From positions 24,051,561 to 24,115,560 of the forward strand of contig NC_052679.1 of assembly GCF_016802725.1 (NCBI RefSeq): DNA of 64,000 nucleotides. Reading direction: 5' to 3'. Source of the stretch: Solenopsis invicta (Eukaryota; Arthropoda; Insecta; Hymenoptera; Formicidae). The position numbers were made by a program, and so were the translations under genes. The notes under the pieces were generated by a model, which was not told the DNA's origin, ran no database searches, and worked only from the letters and a program-made list of their open reading frames with translations. This document shows positions 1 to 13,735 of this stretch, piece after piece (positions within the stretch are counted from its first letter, which is position 1; each line of letters opens with the position of its first letter).

Positions 1-754
1 TATATTATGTCATAATTATGATAATAGAATAATATTTATTATACTTTTGAATATTTTTTAAAAATCATTTTTTAAAGATTTTTAGTGTAGCTTAAATTGC
101 AATTAAGAAAAGTTATGAAAACTTGTACAATTTATGTGAAAATCGACAATATTTATAATAATTAAAATTTTTTGTTACACTGTTACACGTTTGTATTTTT
201 TTTTTTTTATAATGTGTAATATTTTTGATATTTCTACGTTGATTTTTTTACGTTTTTGATAACTATTCATATTTGTACGTTATATTTATTCGAGAGCGTA
301 GTAAGAACGCGAGTGAAATAAGAAGTTAGGCAATCACGAGAAATGAACAGAGTAATGTAGTTCAAGTTCAAATTCACATACTATAACAGAATTTATTGAA
401 CTCTATTTACAAAGTTTATTTTACATGTTAATGATCTTTCTTGGATTGATTTTTATTTTTTCAATAAGCGTCATACTGTGAGAAATATTAATTTCTTGGT
501 TGTATATCTTGTTGTCTACCAACTAAATTACGTTGATTATTTATTATTTGATATACTGTACTTAATAATTTTTCTATTTAGATAGCTAAAATCAATCATA
601 TATATCCAAAATTTAACTTTCGGTCAGGTTTTTCTGAGGTTTTTACTTCTTATACCGTAAAGTAGAATGAGCAGCAAAATTTAAACCTCTGATCGATGAA
701 AGTATACGCGGTTAATACTTGAAAGCGATTTATCCTTTTCCGCGTCCGTTACAG
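1..754 (+). other. intron of the upstream-extending gene, no coding signal seen
   Basis: This is AT-rich sequence upstream of the first recognisable exon at 755. I see no coding exon or structured repeat in it. It is most simply the intron preceding that exon, because the exon starts in mid-codon directly after a pyrimidine-rich stretch ending in CAG. Confidence 0.5.
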
Positions 755-3700
755 GTGGAAACGTCGATGGAGTCGACGGCGAATCGACGGCTGACGGTGA
801 TGAGCAGATCTACTGGCTTAGGCCGAAATTACGTCCCTCACCTACACAATCCCCGAGCGACACCGGCGGTGCACCGACGTCCGACAAGGGTTGGCTGAAC
901 AAGAAGCTCAAGCATAAGGTCACCTTTAACGACCTGCCTAGTACGTCAGGCTCGCGGTAACTACCCTCCTCCCTCCTCTTGGTGTCTTTGTGTATCTGTT
1001 TCTGCGTTTTCACCAATTTGCCCACGTTACACTTGTAATATAAGTAGCAATTTATCCACTTTCCTCACAGCGTTTGAAATATTAAATATTAACGGAATCT
1101 TTTCAAACAGTTACAATTAGATTGTGGTAGTTTTTTCTCTTCTCTTTTTGTATCTTTGTGAGATGAAAAAGTATTTTCTATGTAAAACGATGTATAGCAG
1201 TATACGTATGTATATTGGCAAGCTTGGGCTTTATTTTGGTGAAGCACGATGTATTGGAACTGTTGGATCCTAAAACATTTTGCCTTTCTATCCTCATAAA
1301 TTTGCTATGTACACACCATTCACTTTAAATGCATATGAATCACGTCGTACTCTTTCACATTTTACTATCCGCTTCTTTCATCATCTATTATCGTTATCAA
1401 TATTTTAAAGCCTTGAATTCTCAAATATCTTGAATTGGGATATTTCTTCCTTTAGAAATAGCATCTTTTCTGTTGCTGTTCTAGCGTATCACGGATTTCA
1501 AAGCTTTCAAGAATTTCTTCGTATTCACCTCTGTCTATTTGTTTCTATACCCATATCTATTTTGCTTGATATTTTCCAAACCAATCCTTCTGTCACCGTT
1601 TCTTCATCCTTCTTCAATTTCTTCGGCAATCATTGTATGTACAAAGACATAAGACACCTTTGTAATCATTGTATCTGATTTTTAGTAATAAGGGAAAAGC
1701 CAGACGAGGCGTCGCTGACGGCGGGCCTGACGATGACGGAGATTACGCCACGTTACGCGAATTACCGTTAATTACTGCGCTGGACCCTGCCGATGATTCT
1801 ACCTCGGAAGAAAACAAGGTAAACTATACCTATACTTCGAGAAGTTTTTTTTAATTTATAGAAAAAAATCAGTTAAATTATTTGTTTATGCGCGACGCTT
1901 GTACAGGGTGTTTATTAATGGTTGTCCCCACGTTTTACCATAGGAGCACGCATTTGTTATTTCTAATATAATAATATGTTAGAAATACATATCTGTCGAT
2001 AAATCATGCTCCTATGGTAATAAGTGGGTACAACCATTAATGAACACCCTGTATAGTATTTTCGTTGTAAGAACATCTTACATACATTTTACCTATTACA
2101 TATATTTTGATGAAACAGCTCAGTAGAGGTGTGCGAATAATGCGAATCGAATCACAGAAGATTTGATTTGATTCGTTTTTGAATCTGAAAAATTCGTATT
2201 CGAATAGTTTGAGAATTTTGAATCATCAATGATTCGATTTCGAATCGATCGTCCATTTTGATTGTTTCATTTATATTCCCGCGCAATCAATTTTGCATCA
2301 GCGTATTCCAATTCTCGTGTCTGATTATACGTCGATCTTCAAATCATTTTTAAACTATGCAAAAATGTATACACACAAGAGAGAATCATCTTCATTAATT
2401 CGTTTCAACATTTCATAAATTTGTATCGTGATTTTATAGAATTTAGAACAAAATTTGTAATTGTTTCATTATGTTTTCCTACCAAAGTGCAATAAAATAC
2501 TATCACTTTGATAGTAACATTGTAATTCATATGATATATATTCAGTATATGTTCATTTATCAGTATAATATACTTTTATTGTCTAGTATATACTATATAT
2601 ATCTAGTATATACTATAAATTTTTATTCAGTTTATTATTTTATATAATTACTTTCTAAAATTCTTGCGATTAAATTCTTCATTTATTAAAAAGGATCTGC
2701 AACGTTTGAAAATATTTTATTATGTTTAAATTAGCATGTAACAAAAATCCGGAAAATTTTAATTCAAATTCGATTCGACGTGAAAATTTTATATTCTATT
2801 CAATTCGATTTCGAACATTATCAAAGATTCTATTCAATGTTTAATCACAATTCACAAATGTTTAATTCGCATAGCTCAAACAACACGTCCAAAATCGGAA
2901 GGTAAGATGTCTTAAAGATATCATTGAGACGTATGTACATCTTGTACACAATCTTTAAAACGTTTTACGTCCCGATTTTGAACATTATGCTGTTTGGGAG
3001 ACAGTCGTCTTTTTTCAAGAATTCTTTATGATATTGTGTTTCATTTGATTGCACCAAATACGCTTTCATCGCACTTCTCGCCGCTTTTAATTTAAAGATT
3101 TTCTTTGCTTTTGACAGTGGCAAAGATGGCCGATAAGTCGTAGGGACGGTATACCTAAATTCAGGAATGTAAGATACACACAAAAGTATTTCTGTACATT
3201 CACGTAACATTAATTAACTACGTGTGCCTTTCTGATTGTCCACTAACTAATTTTTGTAATGTAGATATAATTATATGTGGAATTTATTAGAATAACAATG
3301 GACGATAAGCATGATTTAAATATTATTATTAATTTATAATTATAATATTATTATAGAATAATATATATATATGTAATCACTCTATAAAGTAGCTCATATA
3401 TTTGACATGTAACAAAAGTATAAAAATTTGAAATAAATATATATGAAAGCATTTGATATATGTAATAGATTTAATCTAATCATTTTGCATAGAGAATTCT
3501 TGTCTTTAATATATTTTTAATTTACATATATGTCTTTAATTAACGAGTGTTAATGTATGCAAAATAGCGGACTTGTTTTCTAAATATATAATAAAATATA
3601 TATATGTATATATAAATATATACATTGTTACACAAATTTTTCACAGCTTAACAGCTAGATGTAACAAAGCCTGGCTATCTTGTCGCAATTTCAATTTTAC

Positions 3701-5536
3701 AAATAATTTGTATCTACTAATATTTTTATCGCTACGCATGAAACTAAAACGTCTCCTATCCGATATTAACGGTGCCGCCTTTTGACAGTTGCTCGAGTGC
3801 GTGAACGACGATCAAGTGACTTACTACGCGAGTGCGAGTCGCGATCTACAACCGTCGGAGGGTGATCCTTCCCCTCTTCTAACTCCAGATCCCTTACCAG
3901 ATCCTGCGGAAGAACCACTTCCACTGCCACCTCCGACTCCAACATCCGCACCAACCACCGATATTGTCACGGCGCCACTAACTGCAAGTGCCCAGGTACT
4001 AACAACCTTAATTGCGTATTGTCTGGTTCACGTAGACGAGGTCACGAGGCTGTCGTTGCACTGAACACTCGCGGCGCATCCGAGTAATCAATCGACAAGT
4101 GAGAATATGAAATCACGCTATATAGCTTACCGCAAGACGAGTGGACATAAATCTAGTTCTCTTAACATACCAATATCTCGAATAGCTCTTACAAACTAAT
4201 GCAATGACAATCTCGTTCATCGTTTGCAATGTCCAAGACTTCGCACGCAATTCCACATTATCCCTGTGCCCTGTGTAGCCAAAAAAGAAAAGAAATAATA
4301 GAGTTTGCTAAAGAAGACTACACGTAGTTACTTCAACGTGTCTTTGTGCATCGTCCTTCCCTATGTATTTTCGTGCTATATATGTTCTCGTCGCTTTTAC
4401 AACACCGCAGCCAGAACCGCAATCGTACGTAACTCGGCGATGGAACTTTCCAGATGAACGGCGGACAGACGCCGCGGTGCCTACGTCGCGCGGATTCGGG
4501 AATGCCGAACGAAGAGCTAACACCACGCTCGGACTCCTCGAACTCACCACCCTTGGACACAGTGGGCAGCAGCGGCGGTGCCGGTTCGGTGGCCGGTCAC
4601 AGCAACACCAGCAGCAATAGCGAGACGTCAAGTGGCGTGCACAGTAACGCAAGTAACGCCAGCAACGCCAGTCACAGCAGCTCCCAGCGTCGCGCGACCA
4701 GCGTGGACGATCTGACCGGGGAGCCGCGAGAGGAGCCGCGCGAGCAGTGGCGTAGCTGCTCCCTGCAGCGTGGCACGCAGCCACCCACAGCGAACATGAC
4801 CTTTTCGCCGCCCAGCAGTCGTCCCGGCACCAGCCAGTCCTTCTCCTCGCCGCAATACGTGAATCACGCGCCGCCATACAGCAATGTCGCCAGCAACGAA
4901 ATCGGCGCTGGCTGCCCGGCGGTCATCTTGGAGAACCCAAACGAGGCGACGGTCGTGATCCGCCGTAAGCTCTCGAGAACGAAGCTCACGGATCCATTGA
5001 ACCCGAATGAGGAACCGTTCGGCCGGTCTACCAACATGAGGATGACCTCCTTCACCGAGAGCAACGACATTCGCATACAGGCCTCCTCGGCGACTCTGCC
5101 ACACTATCCTACGCAGCCTATCGTCACCTATCCTCACTGCTCCACGATGCCGTTGCCGCATGCGACTCACAACGTGGTCACGGCGAACATGAGCGGCGGT
5201 TCCACCGGCAGCTGCGGATCCGTGCCGAGACACACCTTCGTACCGCCGCAGGTTCACACCACCATGCCGGCACACACGACGTTACCGTCGCATCATAACG
5301 GCGTTAGGCTGCTCCACGCTAACGCTGTTGGCCCTGGCAATCCATTCGTCAAGAGATTCCCGCAGGTGCAATTGCATAGTCAACCTTGGGCCCTGCCGGG
5401 CCATCACACCTTCCCGCAGATGCCGCAAGGCAACAACAAGCTCACGGCCACCGCGCAGATCAGACAGAACGATCGGGACTCCGCGAACTTCTCCATGGCC
5501 AGCAGCGGGGACTCCGACACGTGTTTGCCGCATTAA
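755..5536 (+). CDS. 3' part of a large gene: disordered Ser/Thr/Pro-rich C-terminal tail (four last coding exons)
   Basis: Four exons splice with matching phases: 755-956, 1686-1818, 3789-3995 and 4454-5536 (stop TAA). Each is bordered by AG and GT, and the codon split between exons 1 and 2 (CG|T) reads Arg. They encode about 540 residues in frame. The protein has no membrane segment or known fold that I can see. It has acidic and Pro-rich stretches (a run of PLPDPAEEPLPLPPPTPT), a reiterated NASNASNAS segment, many Ser/Thr-Pro sites, and a His/Pro-rich end. Tyr-containing motifs such as DYATL and QVTYYAS suggest phosphotyrosine sites. The GC content of the last exon is far above the surrounding DNA. 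I infer the cytoplasmic tail of a large cell-surface receptor, adhesion molecule or channel, but I do not recognise the family. The 5' part of the gene lies outside the window. Long antisense open frames over the last exon are codon-bias shadows. Confidence 0.8.
1904..2051. mobile_element. mariner-like MITE with CAGGGTG termini, copy 1
   Basis: This is a fold-back element of about 148 bp that starts CAGGGTGTTTATTAATG and ends with the complementary CATTAATGAACACCCTG. It is flanked by TA on both sides, which is the Tc1/mariner target duplication. The arms also share CCATAGGAGCA against TGCTCCTATGG. It lies in the intron between exons 1686-1818 and 3789-3995. Related copies occur at 29319 and 38245. 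Confidence 0.85.
2127..2876. mobile_element. possible non-autonomous element with GTGYGAAT-type ends
   Basis: The left edge (GTGTGCGAATAATGCGAATC) and the right edge (GTTTAATTCGCAT) are weakly inverted, and both ends are rich in ATTCGAATC-like words. This resembles degenerate hAT-type non-autonomous elements, but I cannot see a clean target duplication. It lies inside an intron. Confidence 0.35.
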
Positions 5537-5795
5537 AATCCGCGAGGATATTGGCTGGTAGTTATAAACTTGAATCGCGTTAGGTGATACCTGGTATTTT
5601 CGTAAGAACGTTTTCGTGATGACAAATGACATCGGAGGGGATTGCTGTTTCCAGGCACGGCGTACCGATGTCATGATCTCCCCAAAATGCTTATTCGGGT
5701 GAATGAGAGTGATAGAAACGTAATAGACAAAGAGAGAAAGAGAGAATCTTTTTGCGTGAACTCGAGACGAGCTGCGAACGTCTTGCTTTGAAATC

Positions 5796-5801
5796 AATAA
5801 A
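5796..5801 (+). terminator. candidate poly(A) signal of the 5' gene
   Basis: This is the first AATAAA after the stop at 5536. The downstream sequence continues without genes for 8 kb, so more distal signals may also be used. Confidence 0.4.
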
Positions 5802-8800
5802 TCTTTAGGACTCACGCGAAATTATAGTACGCATTTAGTACGCCGCGCTGCATTATTCATTGTCAGTATGAATTATTAGAGAGGAGGCTTTTACGTATTT
5901 CATATCGTATGCTCAAAAACGCCGAAATTTTAAGGAAATTAGTCAAATTAAGGTTAAAACGACATATCAATTTCTCTGCCGTTTGTTAACGTATAATAAA
6001 TGTGGCATTCCTTAAAATACGGGTTACCTCTATTTTTTACAATCTGATGACGATACTTTATACTATACATCGGTCAGATTTTACCCGATTATTTATGTAA
6101 GTGTGCGTCTATGATAGTAACATAGAGTTTATTACATAAATCGCGTACAAACAAAAAAAAAATCCATTCATTTGAATGAGTAACACGCGTGAACGTAAAA
6201 AAAAGACAAATTAACTAGATGATTATATTGTATCCCACAGATAGCTGACGGAGGTAATTGATAATTGTAGTTTAAAAAGTATTAATTCCGTTATATACAT
6301 ATCCTATATGTTCTAATTACATATGTCCGATTTTATCTTTGATCTCACAGCAATAAAGGGAAATATCTGAAACGGATAGTGATATGAACAATAAAACAAT
6401 AAACGACTCGATTAAGAGGTCCTCATTCTGGCTAATGCGAAATAGTTCTAAATCACACAATAATAAATAATTATCGCAAAATATAAGCAATGCACATATA
6501 TCACAATTTCAAGGAAAGTAAAGCAGTTTACAATTAAAAATGTATGTGTAAGTAATAATCTCTGCTCTCTCGAGTTTACGCGAACATCTCTCGGTATGTA
6601 TCGATGCGTGCTTATAGTTAAAATTTATCTTTCTCATTTTCTTATATCGCGGATTAAACGTGTTCAAGGGAGAATCGAAGGAAGAAGATCGGCGTTTCGC
6701 CGCATTTAACGCCGCAAGAGAATGGCAGGCGAGAGTGAGAATAACATAGTTATCCCATTTTAGATATGGAGAAAAAGTTATTGTGTTGTCCTAAATAAAA
6801 TTCGTGTATAGAGTGAATTAAGGATAATCAGTTAGGAAGAGAAGAATGTGGAAAAACTCGGGTCGCCCCCTTCGTACAGTATATGCTTTTGCATTAACAA
6901 TTAAGATCTTTTTTCCACTGATAATTGTAAATTTTGTTAAATTTGTACATTGCTAATTGTTTGTTTATATTTCGACTCCACGATGAGTCACTCACATGCG
7001 ATAAAATAAATAAAAAAAAAAAGAGCCCTCCCGCATCGGAGTGCACATTTAAACTACGCGCAATACGTTTCTTATTTCGTTTGCTTTTGGTCTTTCTTTG
7101 TTTTCTTTTCATATTGTTTTCTTTATCAAATTTGTCGTCCAGGATAAATGTTTATTTGTCGAAACTTCTATGAATTGTATGTTTAAATAATTAGTAATTA
7201 TATGAATATACAGGCGGTTTTATATGAGTCACTGTAAAATAAGCGCAGATTGTAGTCATACGATTTTCGGCCTTGATGAGATTTCCGGTATGCTACCGAA
7301 TATACCGTTATGTTAAATCTTTTTATGGCCTGATAACGATATATCATGATCTGCCACTTTGATCGTAATGGTGTCGTAAGGTTTGCGATATAGCAGTGCC
7401 ATCGAAATTATTATAAGCACATACAATCAGAAGAGGAACGAGAAAGAAATTGTCGTTACTTATAGAATTAAAATTCATGAATAAATACTGAAGATAAAGC
7501 TAAAGATTTATATAGACTGCGAAGATAATACGTACTATTTATTTATTTGAGAATGTGGCTTATCACCTTTTTGTAGTGTAATATTCTATCATTTGTTAGG
7601 AGAATTGCACAAAATACACGCAAAATGTGCATACATACGCGAAAGAAATCTTATATATTTCATTTTATATCGCTTCTCTCTGGGAGAGAAGAATAAAATA
7701 AATTTTTCGCCTGCTTTTCATTTGCATTATTTACAATACAACGAGTGTGCTTATGTTTAATACTCGCAAAAATAAATCGTGTTGGCGTAAGAAAAGACAG
7801 ACAAGCGCTATTTATGACAAGTGGATTAAGAATACTGCCACTCAATCGTGAAAAAAAGATCTACAGATCTCCATTACATTTACTTATTTCGTCGACTGCC
7901 ATGGTATTTCGTCCTTTCGTTAATATAAGTAATCACTGTAATCGTTTATTCGTACCTAGGCATTTACTTGTGCTTACGGTACGTGCGTACATATATACAT
8001 ATATAAATATATATATAAAGCATAAGTTCTCGCTAAGTTGCGTTCTTTCGCGACTATATATCGCTCTATGAGACGCTCTATGTGATGGTACAGACTGGTC
8101 TCGCAAAGATGCATCACAATCTCAAGTCTTTTTCGCAATCTAATGCAGTACATATTGCATAATATGACATTCGTTTCATTTCCCCTTCGCTTTTCGATAA
8201 ATCTTTCGAAAATCAATAACATTTTACAAATCAGTTCATCCGCTCGATGATATGCCAATATTATAGAAACATGTCACCATGATAATGCATATCGCTGATT
8301 TGTAATTATTCATAATAATGTAATTCGTATTCTAATAGAAACGATTTACATATGTGAGCCAGCGTATTGATTTTTCGTTAGATTATGATAGGCTAAGGAG
8401 GAATATTTGAAACTCTAATGTACGTTACAAAAGAGATCAGACAAATAAAGTTATGTCGCTTCAATTAAGATCAATAAACAAAATTTAGTAAATAATTTAT
8501 AAAAATGAAAATTGTTAGTAGATGCGTTTACTAATTTATAATTCATGTCAATTGATACAATCGTTCTAAATTTATTATTATTATGATGTATCATTGCTTA
8601 CCCACTATTATTATCGTCAAATGTTTTATAATGTTTTGTTAACTTTGTATAAAGTTGCACGTATCATTTTTCGAGGCAAATGAAATATTGCACTAATCGT
8701 GTACGCATGTGGTGAGCGTAAAAACATTTTTTGTAACCACCGATATGAGATTAATGAACGCAATGCTAAGTAGTACTACAATTGTATACCAGAGTGTGAC

Positions 8801-11800
8801 ATGTGACTGCGGCTGAAAAGGTTTTTACGCATTCCGTAAAGATAATAACTACAACAATAAAAAGAAAGTGTGAGCGTTCTTGTACGGCATTGTCCAAAAC
8901 TCATACTTTTCATGAGACAATGCGATATGAAATCAGATATATCTGTATTTTTCAATATCTTCCAGTATTAGAAATAGCGGTATTCTCAGCCTTGTTCATA
9001 GAATATTTCTTTTACGAGTTGTTATACATGCAAAGGCAATTAATAGCTCACGAAATATCGTGGGAGATTTATTCTGAAAAAATTCTGCGCTTTCCATTTA
9101 CTTAAGGTATTACACGAGGAAATATGTGATGAGAGTAATCCAAGTGCAAATCCAATAGGTTGTAATGATTGATCTTGGTACTATATCAAGGAGACATTTC
9201 ATCCTGTCACAATACAATTAGCGGCATTTGAATATTCACGTAGGCTTGCAGCTATTCACGAGATATCGATTCGTAGTGCAGATTTAAACTTTGGGTTCCA
9301 ATTTTTTATGAACCGTGAATAACCGTATTGTCCTGTGAGCTGCGGAAAGCATTTACCAAAGCACAAAAGATCGACCAATTGATCGCGAATGGCAAGTCCG
9401 TCACTTTTATACGACTTATCGAACGCTTTGTCATTGCCGATCGTACATATCATCTCGCAAGGACCATGCATTTCGCGAAGACACTTTATGAGGATACTCA
9501 AGCAATAGCACGAAGCATCGATCAAGGGCTGGACCAGACTTCTTAATGATCAATGAGCTCTAATAATACCCAATGTAGTGCGAACATATTTTTTAATGAC
9601 TATTTTCAATACACTAGTAGATGAAGATAGGACGAGAGAATTTTCGTAGAGAGAAAGAGAAAGAATTTGAAATTTAAATTTGGAAAGATTTATTCTGTCT
9701 CTCTTCTTCGTATAGTCCTACGATAAAGCTACCCTTGATTCTGTTTCAAAGTAGATATTCAACGCTAGAATTTCACGTATTTTTCTCAATGCAAATGCTT
9801 CGGCATGACACTTTCTTCCACACATTTGCGCGCGCGCGTGCGTCAAGAAATCTTCGTTGCAACATCTTATTTTCAATTCATCCAAGCTATAAATTTTCAA
9901 TTTGAGAATATGCGGCTCTTTAATACTTCAATACATTATTATACCTAGTGATTAATTTCTATACGATTTTTTTGTTGTTTGCTAAAAACTTATTTGCTGC
10001 ATCTATTCTCTCTCTTTTTTTTTTTTTTTTTTTTTTTTTGTATAAATTGGGCAAAGTAATTAATTTCGTATAAACCAAATTTCTTCAACACAATATCTAA
10101 AATGCGGCTTGTTATTGAAATAACAAAATAAATTAAAAATAATATACAGCCTGAAAATTTGCAAAAATATGGATGTTATCTATGTACTACCAATTACATT
10201 CTTAATTAATGTACAATACTTGGATGATTCTTTTAAATTGTCTACATTGAGAAAAAAGTCATGTGTTAAATTGAGTTCCTTATTCATTATATGTTTTCGA
10301 AAAGGACAATGAGGTAAACTCCCTTGCGAACAACATTCATAATTTAGATGTTCAGCGGAGATTTTTGATGACGTTAGCTCGTGTATATACAATCGATACA
10401 TTATTGATCGCGCCGTTGCAACCGCCACTGAGACAATTTTTTAAAAATGCACACAACAACGGTAGTAGCACAAAGAAAAAAAACCTATCTTTTGATAACT
10501 GCACTATGTACGGCGGATATTGCTGCGGCGTAATCGCGACGACCATCATAGAAAATAGTTAAATCGTTAGCAATGGGGCACGCATCTCGAAAGCATTCAA
10601 GACATAGTGTTTTCGCGAATCTGCGTCATAGATTCTATTTTAGAGACAATAGAATCTATTTCATAAAATTAAATGTAAATTTTAAAATTAAGTGCATTTA
10701 TCGTCGTTTATTTGGAATTAAATAGAAAATTCATATTTTCTATGCATATAGAGAAAAAGAAGAAGAAAAAGAGAGATTCGACGAAAAAAGTAATACAAAG
10801 TTACGCTTACACTATTTTTTCCTTTTTTTCGAAAATAAATAAAAATTCATGTCTTATTACATAAATTTTTTGCACGTATTTGCGTATTTGTACGCTTGTG
10901 TCTGTAAATATTGTTCAGGGATGCCTGTCCTATTTACAACGATGATTTTGCTTCGTTATACTTGCGATTAAAATAGTCGACATCGATGTTCGCGAGAAAC
11001 AAACGTGGCGACGAGACAAAAAAAGTTGCAGAAATATTTTTTTACCGTCTAGTGTCAGCGACCGTAAATTCGTTTTAGATCTGGCTAGAACCTAGACGTA
11101 GGTATGACAGTGTAATGCAGTCGAGGAAGGCTCCGCACCGGAGGCGCTTCGGAAGCAAGGAGCAAGATCTTTATTGTCATGTGACACAGCCCTGAATCAC
11201 TCGTATCTCAACCCCTTAGCGAAAGTGATATTAATTATGATATTATGATAGTATAAATTTTTAAATTAACAAAGTCAGAACGTTATATTCTCATCCTCAT
11301 TCATTATGTATTCATTCTTATAAGAGATAAATAATATTTAAATTTTTAATTATAGTGAGACAAAATGGATGGTAAAAAAGTCTCATATTTTTCGAAGATT
11401 TAAGAGATAATACAATATGCTCTTGATGACGACTCAAATAGTTCTGTCTGATTCATTGCTCGGTCAAAAACAAAAGTTATCGATGATGGAGGAAAACATC
11501 ACATATCACATTGTATTCGCTTACATAAAGCTATTACATAATGTTTTCTCAATTTATTTTGGTTTATATTCATTTAAAAGAGAATTAGAGATGAAACACA
11601 TAGGCATACAAAATCAAATATAATAAGATCAGAATAAGAAAGAATCAAGTGGATCAAATTTGGCCTTCGGAATGGCAAGTACAAATACTGTTTCCTTTTT
11701 TTTTTGTAGTTTTTAATTGCTGAATCTGATCCTGACCTTCAAAAATTATAGTAAATCTTATAAAACTGTAGTAATGTTAAGTGAAAATCGATTAATATAT

Positions 11801-13650
11801 ATGTGAACAACACAAATTAATAAAAAAAAAGCCTTAAAATTATTGACAAAGCGGTGTTTAAAAATATTTTTTGCACAAATCTTGCAAAATCTTTTCTGAA
11901 AAAATACTATAATCGGGGATTGGTACAATGACTGATACAACTTAGTTAAAATAAAAAATAAAATAGATTTCAGAAACTTATTTAAAGAAAAAGTAAGCAT
12001 TATCTATTTTGTATAAAAATTTCAAATGCAAAATAGATTTTGTTTATTTGAATGTACACTAAGTATGTTCACGTATTTAGCTGTATTATGCTCTGGGAGA
12101 AAGACATAATGAATAAATGTTGTTGCAGTCAAGTTTTCGAATAATTCTCATCGATAATATTTCCGTCGTTTTTAGACAACTTTTTATTTTCTTTATCAAG
12201 CAGAACATTAAATATTAAAGATAAAAACATTATCATGTTTTACCAGTAGGAAAATATGAATTAATACGTTTGTAAAGCTCAATAATAATAGTTTATAGAT
12301 ATTTTATAGCTTCATATTCTCATTTTATTACTCTTCCGACAAATTAAAATTTTTAGAAGATCAGGATTAGATTCAGCAGCTCAGAAACTACAAAAAGACA
12401 CTGTTTTTACTTGCCACTTTGAAGGCTAAAATCGATCTATTTTATTGATTGTCTTTCAACAAAAAACTTAGAATCTATAAACATTTTAATATTTTACGTA
12501 AAGTCATCTGTACATACGGGGTTGAGGTAACGAAGTAGGTCACACCAAGGGCCGAGAGAGAAAAAGAGAATTGGCTGATCGAAATCCTTTTTTTTTTCTT
12601 ATTATTTAATCATTAATCGTGCAAAATCCTTGGTTCCACCTCAGCAAGAACATTGAATAAAGAGCCGGTCAGAGCCCTCCAAAGAGTCGCGTCCCAGGAA
12701 CGTGTGTATAACCGCGAGAGAGTGCTTAATCGATGTGTCATTATATCGACGGCTCCTCCGAAACACTTGTAAATAATTAAAAGTTGCATTGAGTGAAGAG
12801 AACTGCGGGAGAATGTGAGCGTATGCGTGCGTGCGTGCATGAGAGAGCGCGAGCGAAACGGATACATATACAGCGAATGTGTGTACGAATAACTGTATAA
12901 AGACTGATTAGATTAGCCTTGGTATTTATTCGAATTTAACGATTAAACGCTACCGCTTTACGCGCGCCCTAAAAAAAAAGATTCACGGAGCACGATGCCA
13001 AAGGTATTCCCCGACAAACTTCGTTTTTCCGTCAGAGTACTTTGACGGCGTCTCGTTGATTGCGATCGATAGGAATCTCCTTTTCATTGTTACTTCACGA
13101 CAATTTTTTTCTAAGCTGGCCTAAAGTTTATTTTTCTTTTTATTTATTTTTTCCCTCGTCTGCAAGATATTTGCTTCTTTACATAGCGACTTCGTTCAGT
13201 TGCGCGTGTATCTTCGGAATGTGGCCTCAGCGGATCGGGAAAAGTAAAAGAGTGAAGGCTGAAGGGTGGTACACGGAGATTCGATGCGTAACCCATTTTG
13301 AACGAATCTGCATTATTTCTTGCGCACGCTTTAATTCCGACACTTCAGTGATCCGACACATTCTGATACATCGTGCTCGAATTCGTGTATGAACGCAACA
13401 AAGGCAGAGGGAAGAATGACACGCGCGATTATTAACAGCGACATTATTATCGTCACAACGTATCAATATTATTCAATGCATCGTATAAACCAGTAAACTA
13501 AATGTAAACTTTGTATATTCATTTACTAAGAGAATAAAAGTAAATTATTCGATGAACAGCTTGATATGCGCTCAATTTTTTTCAATTTCCTCGATCAATC
13601 GGAAAGAGAAAAGGGCCTGGAAGGAATAAAATTTCATTTTCTGCGACACG
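5802..13650. other. 8-kb stretch without recognisable genes (possible long 3'UTR plus intergenic DNA)
   Basis: I find no exon chain, RNA gene or long open frame with coding character. Contents are moderate-complexity AT-rich DNA, a T-tract of about 25 around 10014-10039, many scattered AATAAA words, and an inverted repeat pair at 11652-11745 and 12350-12441. Part may be an extended 3'UTR of the gene ending at 5536, as is common for neuronal genes in insects, but that is inference. Confidence 0.5.
11652..12441. repeat. inverted repeat pair, about 90 bp per arm, 600 bp apart
   Basis: The segment 11652-11745 (with GGCAAGTACAAA, GTAGTTTTTAATTGCTGAATC and TCCTGACCTTC) is reverse-complementary, with about one mismatch in four, to 12350-12441 (GATTCAGCAGCTCAGAAACTAC, TTGCCACTTTGAAGG). 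The spacer of about 600 bp has no coding signal. It could be a decayed terminal-inverted-repeat element, or two opposite insertions of the same short repeat. Confidence 0.55.
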
Positions 13651-13656
13651 TTTATT
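13651..13656 (-). terminator. poly(A) signal of COMMD4
   Basis: AATAAA on the minus strand, 80 bp beyond the stop codon at 13736-13738. Confidence 0.6.
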
Positions 13657-13735
13657 GATAAATAGCAAATATTTTCATCAGTAAATTATAATAGTTATAT
13701 TACAAAATAATGGAATGTATTATCTTATTTAATAT

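Noticed and set aside
4308..5275. Long minus-strand open frames over the last exon of the 5' gene
   Set aside because: They are antisense shadows of a GC-rich plus-strand exon whose splice phases fit perfectly; their products are Arg/Cys-rich and resemble no protein.
9256..9546. Overlapping 72- and 89-codon frames on opposite strands
   Set aside because: No protein resemblance, no splice context and no continuation; treated as chance in moderate-GC DNA.
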